Below, piece after piece: positions 21,808 through 35,676 of a stretch of DNA of 64,000 nucleotides; position 1 is the stretch's first letter; every line of letters begins with the position of its first letter. This stretch comes from Niebla homalea (lineage: Eukaryota; Ascomycota; Lecanoromycetes; Lecanorales; Ramalinaceae). The notes beneath the pieces are model-generated. The model saw only the letters and a list, made by a program, of their open reading frames with translations, was not told where the DNA came from and did not search any database. Location: assembly GCA_019925105.1 (NCBI GenBank), contig JAHGAU010000033.1, positions 310,001-374,000 on the forward strand, in the 5' to 3' direction. The position numbers and the translations under genes are program-made.

Positions 21808-24800
21808 GAAAGAAGATGGCGACGAACAAAGGGACCCTAGAGGTCCAAAACGATGCGCATACGTATAGCTTTAGCGATAATAAGAGAAATATATTAAATA
21901 CGATAAGTAAAAGTAATATAATAGTTGAGAATAAGGTGGTAAACGGGTAAGTAACTTATATTAATAGAAATAGCAACGACGTATACGGGTAATATAATAA
22001 TAATAAACCGGAAAATACTTAAAGTAAATAAGGAAATTAAGATTAATAAAATATATATATTAAAGTATATAAAATACGTAATAATAATACGGAAATAATA
22101 GGTAAATAGGGGGGTAAAAAGGCCGGTACGGTATTAATAATGAAAGGTACAGGCGGAAAGAAAAGGTAAAAAGACCGCAGCGAAATTATTATTAAGGATA
22201 TATAAAGGGGAAATAAAGTTAATAAGGAAAATAGGACCTTAAAAAATTAAAAATAAAAAACGGAAACGATATATCGCCCGGTAAATAAAGATAAAAGGGC
22301 GGTAAGGGAGGCAATAAAGGCCTTAAAAGGACTCCTTATAGTAAAATAGAAAAATATTACGTTAAAGATTTAATTAATACTACGGATTAAGCTAAAAAAT
22401 ATAAGGGATTTTTACGTGAAAATAGGGGTAAAATTGGGGAAAACGGAGTAATTATAGGGCTTTTAAAGGACGGTAATAAGGGCGTTAATAAAAAGTAAAG
22501 ACGGCGGCTTAAAATTAAATATATAAAATAAAAATATAAAAACGGCAGCCCCTTAAATAAGAAAAAGCTAGGCAATAAAAATAATAAAAAAAGTACCCGT
22601 AATAAAAAATAAAAAGATAACGGAGGAGAAAACGGCCGCGTTAAAAAAAATAAGGATAATAATAATCCGTTTTTTTAATAATGAAAAGAAAAATACGGCG
22701 GTAAAAATAAACTTATTATAATTAATAAAGGTTTTTAAAATAATAACGGAATCGTTAATAAAATAGATTATTACGGTATATAAATTATAAAATAAAAATA
22801 TTTTTTTTAATATAATATTTTTAAAAATAAAAGAAAGCTTAAAGAAATTTAAAACTTAAATTAATAAAAAAGAATATAAATTAATTAAAGTTTTAAGGTA
22901 ATTATTTACCGTTATAATAAATAAGATATTTTTATTACGTTTTAAAAAAGTTAAGAAAGAAACTATATTAAAAAGTATAAAAAAAGAGAATATAGTTTTT
23001 TATTTAAAACTTAAGATTATTAATTATAGGCTTCCGTTATTAATAAAGAAATTTAACTCTTTAAAACGTATAAAGAAGTATTTTACCGTTATATTAAATA
23101 TAATATTAATAAAAATATGTAATAACGTTTTAAATAAAAAGATTATTAAAGGGGGATTTCTTAAAATAACTTAATTATAGGATAAAACGTTTAATATTTA
23201 TTAATATTTTAAGTATTAAAGTTATAAATATATTATTATAAAATACCTTAATATTATAAAATATACGGTTTACGTTAAGGGTTATAATATTTATAAGTAT
23301 ATAGAATTAATAATTAAAGGGCTTATAAAAAGTATATTTAAATATATTACGTATAATAAAGAAAAATACTTAATATAAGATTTTAAATATATAATAAAAG
23401 TTAAAGAAATGAAACGTAAAAAGACCCGGATAACCATAAAAATCCAACGGTATAATACGTATAAAATTAATCCAATAAATTAATTAAAAGTAGCCTTAAA
23501 ACGTAAACTTAATTAATTCAATAATAAAGGGTAAATAGCGGTAAAAAAGAAAAAGTTCTTTATAATCCCGACCTTAAGGGCCGGCCGTCCTATATCTTTA
23601 ATAATAACCGGAAAGGTATTAAAATAAAAAATATTCAGCTTTAATAAAAAGTCTATAATTTAAATAAATATAGAAAAAGGAGTTTTTATAAAGGTTAATA
23701 TATAATATATTAATGTTTTTAAAAGTAATATAATATAACGTCCGTAATAAAGGAATTAAAGTAATAATACCGATATTTAAGTTTAAAGAAATTAAAAATA
23801 TTAATATTATAATAATATAAAAATTATTATATAGCTTATATATATATTTATTTATTAATTTAAAGGAAAAGTTTTATTTAACCTTTAAGGGGGATAAAAT
23901 AACCAGAATATACTTCTTTATAAATAAATAATTTAATATAAATAGTTAAGATATTATTTATTATAATAGAAACCTTTATATATTCTATATTATAAAAGAA
24001 GGAAACTTAAAAGGCGATTTTAATATTTATAATATATATAACCCGCCGCCGGCCAATAAAAAAAAACCTTTTATAATATTATTATTTAAAAAAGTTTTAA
24101 TTATTTTAAATAAATATATATTGCTTAAAGACTTTAATTTATATTACTATATATAGAACGAAGAAAAATATATAATAAATTACGTTAAATCGGATAACCT
24201 ATTAATAGTTACCGTTTAAACTAACCTTTTATTATTAATATTATAAAGGATTATTACGTAAAAAAGTCGTTAATTTAAAATAACGATTAATTTAACCTTT
24301 AATATAAAAAAGGTTATTAATATAATCGTAATATATAGGTTACGAGAAGACTTAAAATATAACTCGGACTATATACCGATATAGATAACCCTAGACTAGA
24401 CCGTTAATATAACCCTATTATTACTAATAAAAAAAGCATGAAAAATAATTAAAAAAATTAAAATTTATATAAAAGCGGAGGAAATAATAGTATAATTTAT
24501 AAACCTCCCTTAATTAAATAATAAAGACCGGATCGACCTTTTTATAAAGTAAGTATTAAAGGTATTAAATAAAGTAATTAATAAAACTATCTTAATAATA
24601 AAACCCTTTTAAAGAGTTAAAATTTACTAAAATAAAAAGTATATAATTACGATTATAAAAACGAAAAGGTTAATTAAGTAAACTTTTAAGTATAAAAATT
24701 AAAAGATATTTAATTAATTAAGGGTTACTTAAGAAAAAAAGAAAATTTTTTAAGAAGGTTAAGTAAATATACTTTTAATTTATAATATATAACTTAACGG

Positions 24801-27608
24801 TTTTATTTCGTGGTATTTAAAAGTTAATAAAATATAATAAAAAACAAAATAGGAAATTAAAGCTTATCCTTAAATTCCCGTTTTTTAAAAGATTTAATAA
24901 TATATTAATTAATACCTTTAATAGTAAGATTAAGGCCCTTAAAGGAGCATTTTTCCCCCCTTTATTAAAAGCTAACCTAAACGATATTAACGGCATTACG
25001 TACCCCGACTTTATATTAATAAATAAAATAATAATATAAAATATAATAATTAAAGTAATTAATAAATTAAAAAAAAATAAAGCTTTAAAACCGAATAAAA
25101 TTCTTAATAGATTCTTAATAATAATAACCTTACCGTTTAAAAAGGTTTTTATTTATTTCTTTTAAGTATATTTCAACGTTAATTATTATTTATATAAGTT
25201 TAAGGAAATAAAGACAATTATCTTTAAGAAGTTTATTAAGCCGGATTACTTTAAGGTAAAATCTTATAGATTTATTATATTCCTATATACGTTAAGGAAG
25301 GCCTTAAAAATAATAATAATAAAGATCCTTAATAATTATATAGAAAATTACGGACTTCTCCCCGATTAATAAATAAGAATAAAAAAAAATTAATTAATAA
25401 AATAACCCTTAAAGGATTAATTAATAACGTATATATAATATAAAATTACGGGAAAAAGTATATTATAAGCCTTCTTTCTTTTAATATTATAAATATTTTC
25501 GATAAAATAAATTACCAGAGGTTATTATATAACTTAAGGAAAAAAGGGATATTACCCTTTTTAATTAAATAAATAAAGAGTTTTTTAAACGACCGAATTA
25601 CGTTAATTAACCTAAAATAAAAAATAAGCTTAATAAAGCCCGCTATAATAAGGATTCCTTAAAGATTGTTTATTTCTCTTATATTATTTTTATTTTTTAA
25701 CGGTTTATTAATTAAAAAGCTTATTAAGTTAAAATAAAAGGTTTAAATTAAAGGCTTTATTAACGATATTTATTTCTTAGCCTATAGTACCTTTATACGT
25801 ATAAATTATTTGGAATTAAAATAAGCTTATGAAATTTATCTTTAATAAATAAAAATTTACGGGGTTTAATTTATACCATATAGATATAAGCTTATCTATA
25901 TAATTAAGAATTTAAAGTTATATAATATAATAGTTATAATAGACTTAAATAAAGTTATAGTAAAGCTAGATATTAATATTAAAATCCTTAATTTTTAAAT
26001 AAATAAAAAGCTTAATTAAAAAGACTATATAAGAAAAGTTTAAAAGAAAATAACTTTATAAGAAAAAGGTTTTACTTATCTTGCTATATTAATATAGGGA
26101 GTTACGTTATAAAAAGCCCGGATTATTTATTAATTTATAATAAAGCCAGTTATAATATATGTTACGGCCATTTAATATATATTTAAAAGTACTCCGGGAT
26201 ATAGGAAAAAGCCTATTTAAATATTATAGAAAGTCCAGAACTGGTATTTAAGAGTAATTAACGGGGCCTATAAAGTAACTTTTATCCCGGTATTAAAGTT
26301 TAAGGTTTTTATATTACCGATTAAAATCTTATTAAATTAAATAATCACTTAAATAAAATTAAAAAGAAATATATACTTAATTACGATAATAGGAAATAGG
26401 CGGATCCGTTAAAGTTTTAATAAGCTTTAAGTTAAAGGGAATAAATTAAAGATATTTATTTCCCTTCCTATTAAGATAAAGCAAGAATAAACTAAAAAAA
26501 AAGTTAATTTTATTAATATCCCGGAGGTTAATTTAAATAAATATAAATTCCCGTTAAGTATAAAAAAGACTGAAATTAAAGGGATTTAAAAAGTAAAAAC
26601 TATAATAATTACTTTATAAGTTACGATAAAGTAAATTAAACGTTAATAAAAATATAAAGACTTTATATTTTAAAGTTATTATTATTTAGTTTTTAACGAT
26701 AAAAAGATTATTAATAAATATTTCTGCCGTTATAATATTATAAGGAAAAGTAATAACGTATTAATAATTTAATTCCGGATAAATAAAAACGGTTTAACTT
26801 ACTTCTTATTTATTATATATACCGAAGGTCGGATAAACGTTAAATATAAATACGGATAAAGGAAGTAAAATACCGTATATATTTTTATTTCTTATCCTTT
26901 ATTTATAGAGGTTAAGTTAAGACTTATTATAAAAGTTAATACTTATAATTATTATTAAATATTATTTATAAAGCGAAATATCCGGGTAACCGTTAAATTT
27001 ATAATATTTACCGGACTATTATTATAATTTAACCTTATTATAAAGATAAATGAAATTACCGAAAACCTTACGGATAAGGCTTATTACCGGTTAAAGAAGA
27101 AAAAAAAGAAGCGGGAACCGGTTACGTTAATTATATAAACCGGAAAGTATCTTTTATAATTATAAAGATATAATAATAAACGCTTACTAAAAGTCCTTAA
27201 AGGATTTAACGGTAATAATAATATAAAAGGGGTATATATTAAATACGTAAGTATTAATAAAAATATTTAAAGGTATTATATAAGGTTAAAATAATATAAA
27301 TATATAAAGGAGCGGAAGAATAACGAGCTTAAAGATAGCCTTTATAAAGATATAATCGTAATATTATAGATTTTCTTAAGGGAGTTAAAATATAAAGAAT
27401 ATATAAATAAATTACCACTCTTTAAACGGCCGTTAATATCCTTTACTTTAAGGGATAAAGGGTAAAGGTTTGGTAGATACCGGTTTTTGCCTTAACGTTA
27501 TAAGTATCAGGTTTTTACGGTTATTAATAAGGCTAAAAGGCCGTATATTAAGGAACGCCGGAATTAGCTTAGCTAGACCCGTAGTATAAATCAATCAATC
27601 AATCAATC
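21808..27608 (+). mobile_element. LINE2, full-length Tad-like LINE
   Basis: This is a 5.8-kb LINE between 13-bp duplications (aaatttataaaaa at 21795-21807 and 27609-27621). The family 5' end atggcg begins at 21816 after 8 extra bases (gaaagaag). ORF1 lies at about 21816-23480, its zinc-knuckle area near 23230-23420. ORF2 endonuclease is near 23780-24400, RT at about 25050-25800 and the C-terminal Cys/His region near 26780-26920. The RT box reads FIND at 25755-25766, so one of the two catalytic Asp codons survives, unlike in LINE1. Otherwise it is as mutated as LINE1. No intact frame remains. Confidence 0.92.
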
Positions 27609-29047
27609 AAATTTATAAAAAACTTATTAAAGCTTATTTATATAGACCTTTTAAGGATAATTAATCTTTAAGGATATAATAGAATAACGTATTATATAAC
27701 CTTCCGTAATAATAAGACTATAATATTAAAGGTTTATTTATTAATATATAAATCGGATATAATTTAATAATTTAAAGAATTTAAAGCTAAATATAAATAA
27801 CCCTTAAATTAAAAAATTAAACGTTTTCAGGTTAATAATAAGGGTAAATATATATTTAAGGCCTTTTTAAATTACTTAAAATAATATAAGATTATTTTTA
27901 AAGTAATAATACGTAAGAGCCTTAAATAAAATTTAATTAATAAGAAAATTAACCGGGAAATTAATAAAAAGATTAAAGTTATATAGGTAATAAAAGGTAT
28001 ATTTAAAAACTTTTAACCGGAGTTAATTTAAACGGTAAATTATATAATTATACGAATACTATATATACGGCTTAAAGGGGTAATATTATATTAAGCTTAG
28101 TATAATAAAAAACCGGATGTATTTTATATACGGATTTTAAGGTTAATTATATACGTAAGAACTATAGGTTACCGGGTTAAGCTTAATAATAGGTTAAAAC
28201 CGTATATCTTAATAAGTTTTTATAAAAGGATTAATAAATACTTTAAGGTAATTAATCTACGGGTAAAACGATTTAACCTTATAATAAAAAACGTATATAA
28301 CGTATATATCGAGGAAAAACGGATAATACCGTTAAATAATTCGGATCGTAAGGAGCTTATTAACTAAATTTAAAAGCTTAAAAAGGTAAAAAAACCTTAA
28401 TAAGATTTTAATTTAAAGGAGGAGTTTAAAAATTATAGTTTAATTAAGACGGATATTATTACTAAGCAACCTATACGTCCCGTTATAATGCTTACTTAAT
28501 AAATAGCTTTATTAAATTTTTTAAGCTTAACGGTTAAAGATTTAGAAATTAATTATAATTAAAGGTAAAAATAATAAATTAAGAACTTAATTAAAGATAA
28601 TCTTGGCCTTATATTTCCGGATAAACCGCGTAATATATTATTAAATCCACTCTTTTTCTCGGCTTTATTAATCCGTAATAAAAATAAATTATTATATCCT
28701 TTAACTTTAATATCCTTTAAAACGACCCCGGAACTTATTAAGCTTAAAACCCATAAGAAAGCTATAGTAAATAAATATACCCAGATAAATTAAGAGTTAA
28801 CGGAAAATAAAAAAAACGGTTCTTTTAAAGAAAATAATACTTAAGTCTTAATTATATAAAGTTAAATCCCTACCGGCGTAATAATATTACGAAGACGGTA
28901 AATTTATACCCTTAAACGTAGAGTTAATAATAATATAATTTACTATAAGGCCCGGTGGGTAATACGTAACTTTAAATAATATAAGGGTATTAACTATAAT
29001 AAAACGTTTACCTTAATAATAAAATTTATAAGCTATAAGGTTCTCTT
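27609..29047 (+). pseudogene. Copia-A2 integrase, third segment
   Basis: Collinear with A1 about 9510-10945. The integrase core continues with FIYIDLL-like sequence (near 27630) and the NGGEY region (near 27840). It ends at ctctt (29043-29047), the left target duplication of Copia-D. Confidence 0.8.
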
Positions 29048-29260
29048 TTTCGAAATCCAAGGAGAGCGCCAAGAGATATCACGTGATCTAGTCACGTGAC
29101 CTGCAAGACTCACATATAATGCAGGAGGTAAAATAATAGAGTCCCGGATTCAACGTTGGATATAATAGTTTTACTTAATCGGGTTAACGCGGAATTCTTA
29201 GACTTAATTAAATCTCTTAAATAGATTAAATTAATTAATTAATACCTCTTAAGTTTAATA
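29048..29260 (+). repeat. Copia-D 5' LTR
   Basis: This 213-bp LTR starts tttcgaaatcc (tatcgaaatcc in the 3' copy) and ends tttaata. The first ~140 bp are little mutated. It carries two CACGTG hexamers (29080-29085 and 29093-29098) inside a near-palindrome, a possible site for basic helix-loop-helix factors in the U3 promoter region. Confidence 0.95.
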
Positions 29261-29274
29261 GGTTATAAGCCCGG
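29261..29274 (+). promoter_or_regulatory. Primer binding site, Copia-D
   Basis: GGTTATAAGCCCGG directly follows the 5' LTR, identical to the A2 site although the LTRs share no obvious sequence. Confidence 0.8.
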
Positions 29275-32200
29275 AAAGCGTTCTCCGGGTTTAATTAAGT
29301 ATATTTAAGTATTTATATAACTTTAATAATATTTTAATAGGTTTAATACCAGCCTTATTAACCTAGGACTTTACCGATTTAATATTCTTTTTAGCCCGTA
29401 AAGTCGTAATTTTCCTTTTTAATTAATACAATAACCTTTAAATTGCGGGTTTAACCCGGCGTATTAATAATTAATAATACCTTATAATATATAAGAGCCT
29501 TAAAATATATATAAGCTTAGTTATAATTATTTTTATTATCGTAAACTTAAGATAATTAAATCCCCCTATAGTATAAAGATTTTTAAAGTACGGGGATCGC
29601 AATTAACGATCTTAATAAAATTATTACCCCGGGGATAGTTATATATATACGTAATTATCCGCGTTTCAACAAAAAAATTTTAATTTCGGCCTTAATATAT
29701 TTAACCTTGAAAGAAATTTTTTAGGGATAAGTAATAATTCTTATAAGCTTAATACTTCGTTTAATAAAAATTACTTATTACGTATATTATTATTAACTAT
29801 ATTTATTATAAGTTTACTTCTTTAAACTTAAATTTTTAATTATTAAAGGGGTTTAAAGCGTATATATTATTATTTATTTATATATATAGATTTATTTTAA
29901 AATAATTAATTTAATTTATAATTTTAATCGTAAGTATTTTTATTATATAATAATAAAAATTAGCCCTTATTATCCCTTAAAAAAATAAATTCTTAAAGAA
30001 AATCTTATAAGAGACTTTATATTATTATACCGTTACTTAAGTTAAATATTAGGCCCGTTAATATCCGGTTAAAGTTTACTTAGAGCTTTATTAAAGGTAA
30101 TAATACTGAAAATTCCCCTTCCGTATTATTATTAAGGTCCTAAAATAGGTCCGTATGGAGTCACTCCCCTTTATAACCGTTAATAGCCGGAAAAGCCGAA
30201 TAATATAAAAAGTTCCGTCCTCGCCTTTTATTAAGGATATTAAATATCTTATTTCTTATAAATAATTTAGAATAACGTAAATTACTAAGAATCTTTAAAT
30301 GCGATTTCTTTTACTACTATTAATTTCTTAAGAAAAAACAGCTTTTTAAAGAATAACAATATTTAAACCTAAATTACCTTAACTAAAATTAAAGTAATCT
30401 TTTTCTTACTTTAGGTTATTCTTTTAGCGAATCTGAGGTAAAAATCTTTTTAAATATTAATATTAAGCTTTTTAATTACGTTATTTATTCCCTTATTTAA
30501 AATAATTAAAAAACTTTATATTAAAGTTTATAAACTGCTTATTTATATTTTTAAACTTAAGAGCCTTAAAGGCTTCCCAAGCCAGGTACGTAAAATAAAA
30601 TATACTCTTATTTAAACTTAATATTAAAATTATATTTAAGTTAATAAATAAACTGAATTTATTAAAAAAAATAAAAAAACTATTACGGATTAAAATTAAA
30701 AAAAATAAAAGTAGAAAAAAGGTTATAACTTAACCATAAATATTATTTAGTTTTATTTAAGGCCTATTTATATTACGGACTTTAATAATTATAAAAATAC
30801 TTATAAACTTTAAAAGGATATAATTATTATTTATAAGTTAAAAAGTTTAAAATACCTTAATAACCTATATTATTAATTATTTTTATTAAAACTTTATTAA
30901 TATAAGGACGTTTTTAATTATATGGCTTAATTTAAACTTATTTATAATAATATTCTTATAATATCCTTAATTCTTAAGATAAGTATCAATTATCTAATCT
31001 TTCTTTTTTATAAGGGTTTAAGGAAAAAATATAATTAATACTTTACTTAATATACTTAAATATATAATTTAATTACTTAATAAGAGAGAGAAAATAATAT
31101 CCTTAATATTAAGAAAACTATTAATATTCCCGCTTATACGTTAAAGTATATTATTAATTAAATACTTTAAATAATACGTAACTTTATATCCGGCCGTAAT
31201 AACGTAATATATATCGTTAAGACTTATCTAGTAAATTAACTCTTAGGATTAAGTCTTAAGGTTTAAATTATTATAATTAAGCCATAAAAGAATATAATAG
31301 AAAAACCGGATAAAGTTTGGACTTAACGGTTAATAAAGTATCATATTTTTTATTATATTAATTTTTATATTGTTAATACTTATAATTAAAAGAATAATAA
31401 TAAAAATAATAATAAAAATAAGAATAATAAGGGCAAAAATCATTTTTCAGGCGGCAATAATAATAAGGATAAAAAGAAGTCTAATAAGTTAGATAATAAA
31501 CGTACTTATAGTAATTCTCTTGAAGCATATATTACCACTTAAAAAGCATTCTCGGTTAAGTTAATTATTAAGAAATAAACTTTAAATAACGCTTATTCTT
31601 AATACTTAACTTGGGATAGAACCGTATTTATTAATTACTATATTATAGTTATTAATAAAACCGCCGTTATAAATAAACTTAAAAAATGCCTTAAGCCGGT
31701 AAACTTGGATATTATTAAAGTTTATTATAAAGTTAACAATATAAAAAAGACCTTACGGCTTTCTAATATCCTTTATATTCCGGACATATTAATTAATTTA
31801 ATTTTTTAAAGTTAATTAATTCAAAATAGATATTCCTTAAAACTTATCTTTAAGGATAAGTTACTTAATATTTAAATTAATAAAAAGTATATTACCGCTT
31901 AAATATAGTTAAATAAACTTTTTTATCTTACCCTTTAAAGGTTTATTAAGGTATTTATTACGGTTTTTATTAACCCTAACGTACTAAAAAAAAGGGATTA
32001 ACTTATTTAAATAAAAGCTAAAAACGTAAAGGCTAAATTTACCGCGTTTAACTTAAACGATTCCTCGCCCGGGCCTTATATTATTAATAAAAAAACACTC
32101 GATTTATAATATAAATAAATAGGTTATTTAAGTAAAAATAATATTAAACGTCTTACCGGTATATCGTAAAGTATAAACTTAAATAAATTACCCTTAAAAG
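29275..32200 (+). pseudogene. Copia-D gag/protease region
   Basis: About 2.9 kb between primer site and integrase must hold leader, gag and protease. A polar, Lys/Asn-rich stretch at 31380-31510 (KNNNKNNNKN-like) and a readable run at 31500-31990 (for example SNILYIPDILINLI, resembling the LxxVLYVPxLxxNL block that precedes integrase) are the only landmarks I can see. Stops are scattered throughout, and I cannot fix the gag start. Confidence 0.6.
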
Positions 32201-32900
32201 AAGACCCCTACCTATATTATGTGGTTTATAAAATAAAGAATAAACCTTATAAGTATTTTATTCGGCCGGAACGTTTTTATATAAACTTTATTTATACTGA
32301 TATTATAAGATCTATTAATTATAAAAAGATGAAAATATACGTAATTATTTATTTCGACGATTATATTAAATATTTTACGGTTAAAATCCCCGATATTAAG
32401 AAGGATATCCATGAATTTTTTAAACAATTCCGTAAAATATATAAATATTCTAAGTCTCATATTTAACGTATTTGGTTAAATAATAAACTTAATATTAATG
32501 CTTTTACTTAATAACGTACCTAGTTAGGTATTACGTAAAAGCCTATTATTTATAAGACCCTTTAATAGAATAACGCCTTAAAAAGATTCGGCCAGATTTT
32601 AATAATAATAATAAGAATTATACTCTTAAATACCGGTTTAAAATTTAAGGACCATTAAATATAAATTATCCGGGCTATTATTTATTTATATAATCGGTTT
32701 TTTATAACGGATCGAAACAAAATACTTTATAAGTTACTTACCGGGGCTAAGCCCCGCCTATATAATATTTAAAAACTTAAGATTAAAGGTTATTATATAC
32801 GTTATAAACCCGTTATCGGCTTTAATAAAAGGGAACCCCATGTTAAATTAAATACTTTAATCGGTTTTTAAGGGGAGTATTAATAATATATATTACTCCA
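32050..32900 (+). pseudogene. Copia-D integrase relic with 82-codon open stretch
   Basis: An uninterrupted frame at 32221-32466 reads the start of the rve core: KNKPYKYFIRPERF, then INFIYTDII (first catalytic Asp), IYVIIYFDDYIKYFTVKIPD and IHEFFKQFRKIYKYSKSH. It continues after one TAA with RIWLNNKLNINAF, where the second catalytic Asp (DN) is now Asn. It ends near 32850. This is the longest piece of uninterrupted transposase-type coding sequence in the Copia elements here. An open frame on the opposite strand over the same bases is a shadow. Confidence 0.85.
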
Positions 32901-33599
32901 TAGCAATAACCGGGTTATTTTGGTCTCTCGGGTTACTTAATATAAAAAAAAGGATACTCCGGAGACTATAAATCCTATAATAAAAAGGGAAGAATATAGT
33001 TAAAAAAGGTAAGCTTTTATTAATAGTCTATTAGTTTTATTTAAATAAACGGAGATAAACCCTTTTGTAATAATTTTATCTTATTTTATTCTACGTCCTT
33101 ACTTTATTCCGCGTCCGTAACCCTTTAAAGCGGTATCCTTTAAGGTAATATTGTCTTCCTCGGGGTTATATATTCCTTTATTTTTAACTTTAAACGGTAT
33201 TTCGGTATTATAATTTATTAATAATCTTATAAACCGTTAAGTAACCCTAATAAACTTTAAAATAGTTTCTTCTAGAATTCTTAAATAAGGCTTATTTCCT
33301 TTAAATTATAATACTATTATTAAACGATACTTTAGAATTTAAATCCGAAAACTTTCTTTAGATCTTTTAAGGTTATTTATATTAATCTTACTTATAAATC
33401 CTACGGAATCGGTTATACTTAAAACCTATGTTAAAGCTTAAAAAATCTTTATTTCTAACTTAAATAAAACGGTATTATAGGGGCTAAATATAAATTTATT
33501 AAAGACAATTATATTTAAGTCCTTATTAAGCGTTTTAAAAAAGGAATATCCTTTACGGTTATTAAGTATATATTTTAAAGCGAAACTAACAAAAGGAAA

Positions 33600-35000
33600 T
33601 TATCCGCTTTAAAGCCCGTTAAGTTATCTATAGATTTAAGTAACGTTTAAGTTTAAACTATAATAAAACTTTCGCTTTAATTATTAAACTTATAAGCTAT
33701 AAAGTAATCTTTACTTTAATAATAATATATAATTAAAACTTAAAGTAAATAAACGTAATTATAATATTCTTTTACGGTAACGTAAAAGAAGATATTTATA
33801 TAAAATAGTTTAAAGGCTTTAAAGACGATACCGGTAAAGTTTATAAGTTAAAAAAAGCGCTTTACGAACTTAAGTAATTATTACGGATTTAATATAAAAT
33901 ATTTATTAAATTTATAAAGTAATTAGGTTTCATTTTTATCGATTTAAATTACGGCGTCTTTATTAAGCCGGCTAATAATATTATTATTGCCCTTTATATA
34001 GATAATATCTTATTTATTAATCCTTTTTAATAAGGTATTTAAGCCGTTAAAAAGTCCTTAAATAAGAAATTCTATATAACGGACTTAAGCCTTTATAAAT
34101 ATTATTTAAGTATAACGGTCTTTTATAACCGCCTAAATAATATTTTTTAGCTAAGATAATCCGGCTATATTAAACGGGTTTTTAAGTAATTCAGTATATA
34201 AAAAGTTATTAATAAAAATATTCCGATAGAAATTATTATAAAGTTTAAGTTAATGCCCGTTAAGGAGAATTATACCTTAACTCGGGAATTATTAAAGGAT
34301 TATTAATTAGCAGTAGGGTTTTTAATATATATTATATTAAATATTAAACCCGATATTATATATTTTATATCGGTAATTAATTACTTTATATTAAATCCTT
34401 ATAAGACCCATTAAAAAACTATTAAAGGGATCTTCCGCTATTTAAAGAAAACCGTTAATTATTATCTTATTTTTTAAGGAAGGATTATATCTCTTTAAGG
34501 TTTTACGGATTTAGATTAAGGTAATAATATTATTATTTACCGTTCCACTTCGGGTTATATCTTTAATATCGGTAATACTATAATTAATTAATCGTCCAAA
34601 AGATAACCTATTATGGCCCTCTCCTTTTATAAGGCTAAATTCTTTGGTTAAACTTAGGTTATAAAGGAAGTTATTTAACTTTACGGCCTTCTTAATGAAT
34701 TAATCCTAGGGAATAATTCACCTTAATATATTATTATCTATAATAATAATTAAGGGGCAATTACCTTATTTAAAGACCCTTTATTTTACCCTCGTATTAA
34801 GTATATCGTTATTTAATTGAAATAATAATATAAAAGAGTTGCCGATTATAATATTAATATCCAGTGGACCTTTACCGATTAATAAATTATTAATAAGCTT
34901 ATAAAACTTATTTTTAAGGACGCTTTCAGATTATTCCGTTAAATATTTAATTTTAAAAAGTTCTTTTCTCTTAATCGATAAGGTTATATATTCCTTATAT
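33600..35000 (+). pseudogene. Copia-D RT and RNase H relic
   Basis: RT reads KVYKLKKALYELK (the KALYGLKQ block, about 33840), GFIFIDLNYGVFIK, and the catalytic box YIDN at 33995-34006 (YVDD expected). RNase H and its linker follow: LAVGFLIYIILNIKPDI (about 34310), FTDLD (34500), STSGYIFNIGNTII (34540), then ALSFYKAKFFG, VIKEVI and LYGLLNELILG (34615-34710), which match the SCEAE and EAIWL-LLxEL blocks. Only a handful of stops interrupt 450 codons. Confidence 0.88.
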
Positions 35001-35354
35001 TTTAATTAAGTAATTAATTTTAAGTTTTAATTATATAAAAATTAATTCTTAATTATATTTATTATATAAGAATTATATTTTAAATATACTCCGGATATAT
35101 AGTCTTTATATACTTTAAATAATTAAGCCTTATTCTTTATATTCCGGGTAATATATTCCCTATACTATAAGTATATAGCTTTATTGCCTATTTTAAGTTT
35201 TTATTTATATAAGCCTATAATATAGATTTCTTAGTTTAAAGGCCCTTAAGGGTATACCTATAATATGGACCTTTATTATTATAAAGGATTACCGACCTCC
35301 TTTTAGTTTAAAGTTAATATGTAAGGCAAAATAGTTAAAAATAATTTTTAAAAA

Positions 35355-35385
35355 GGGTATTTTTATCAAAAAACGATATTTACCC
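35355..35385 (+). other. 3' stem-loop of Copia-D
   Basis: GGGTA (35355-35359) and TATC (35364-35367) pair with GATA (35375-35378) and TACCC (35381-35385) around a CAAAAAAC loop. The core matches the hairpin in the Copia-C 3' region at 5712-5742. Confidence 0.5.
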
Positions 35386-35463
35386 TATAAATAGCCGGAC
35401 CAAAAGGGCCCTTAAAGTGCAGTGATAATGGTAAAGTGGATCTATTAAGAATTTAAGTGGGAA

Positions 35464-35676
35464 TATCGAAATCCAAAGAAAGCGCCAAGAGATATCACGT
35501 GATCTAGTCACGTAACCTATAAGACTTACATATAATGCAGGAGGTAAAACAATAGAGTCCCGGATTCAACGTTAGATATGATAATTTTACCTAATCGGGT
35601 TAGCGCGGAATTCTTGGACTTAGTTAAATCTCTCAGATAGATCAAATCAACCAACTAACACCGCTCAAGTTTGATA
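35464..35676 (+). repeat. Copia-D 3' LTR
   Basis: This 213-bp copy starts tatcgaaatcc and ends tttgata. It has CACGTG at 35496-35501; the second hexamer is changed to CACGTA (35509-35514). The right third keeps many CA steps that are TA in the 5' copy. Confidence 0.95.

Larger units (their letters stand above)
29048..35676 (+). mobile_element. Copia-D retrotransposon (complete)
   Basis: The element is 6629 bp, with 213-bp LTRs and target duplication ctctt (29043-29047 and 35677-35681). The internal order integrase, RT, RNase H is that of Copia. It differs in sequence from families A-C, but shares their primer binding site and a 3' hairpin similar to that of Copia-C. It is less mutated than A2: integrase keeps an 82-codon open stretch, and RNase H can be read with few stops. 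It inserted into A2 between integrase and RT. Confidence 0.96.

Noticed and set aside
32212..32460. 82-codon minus-strand frame opposite the Copia-D integrase
   Set aside because: The plus-strand frame matches integrase motifs; the opposite one is a shadow.
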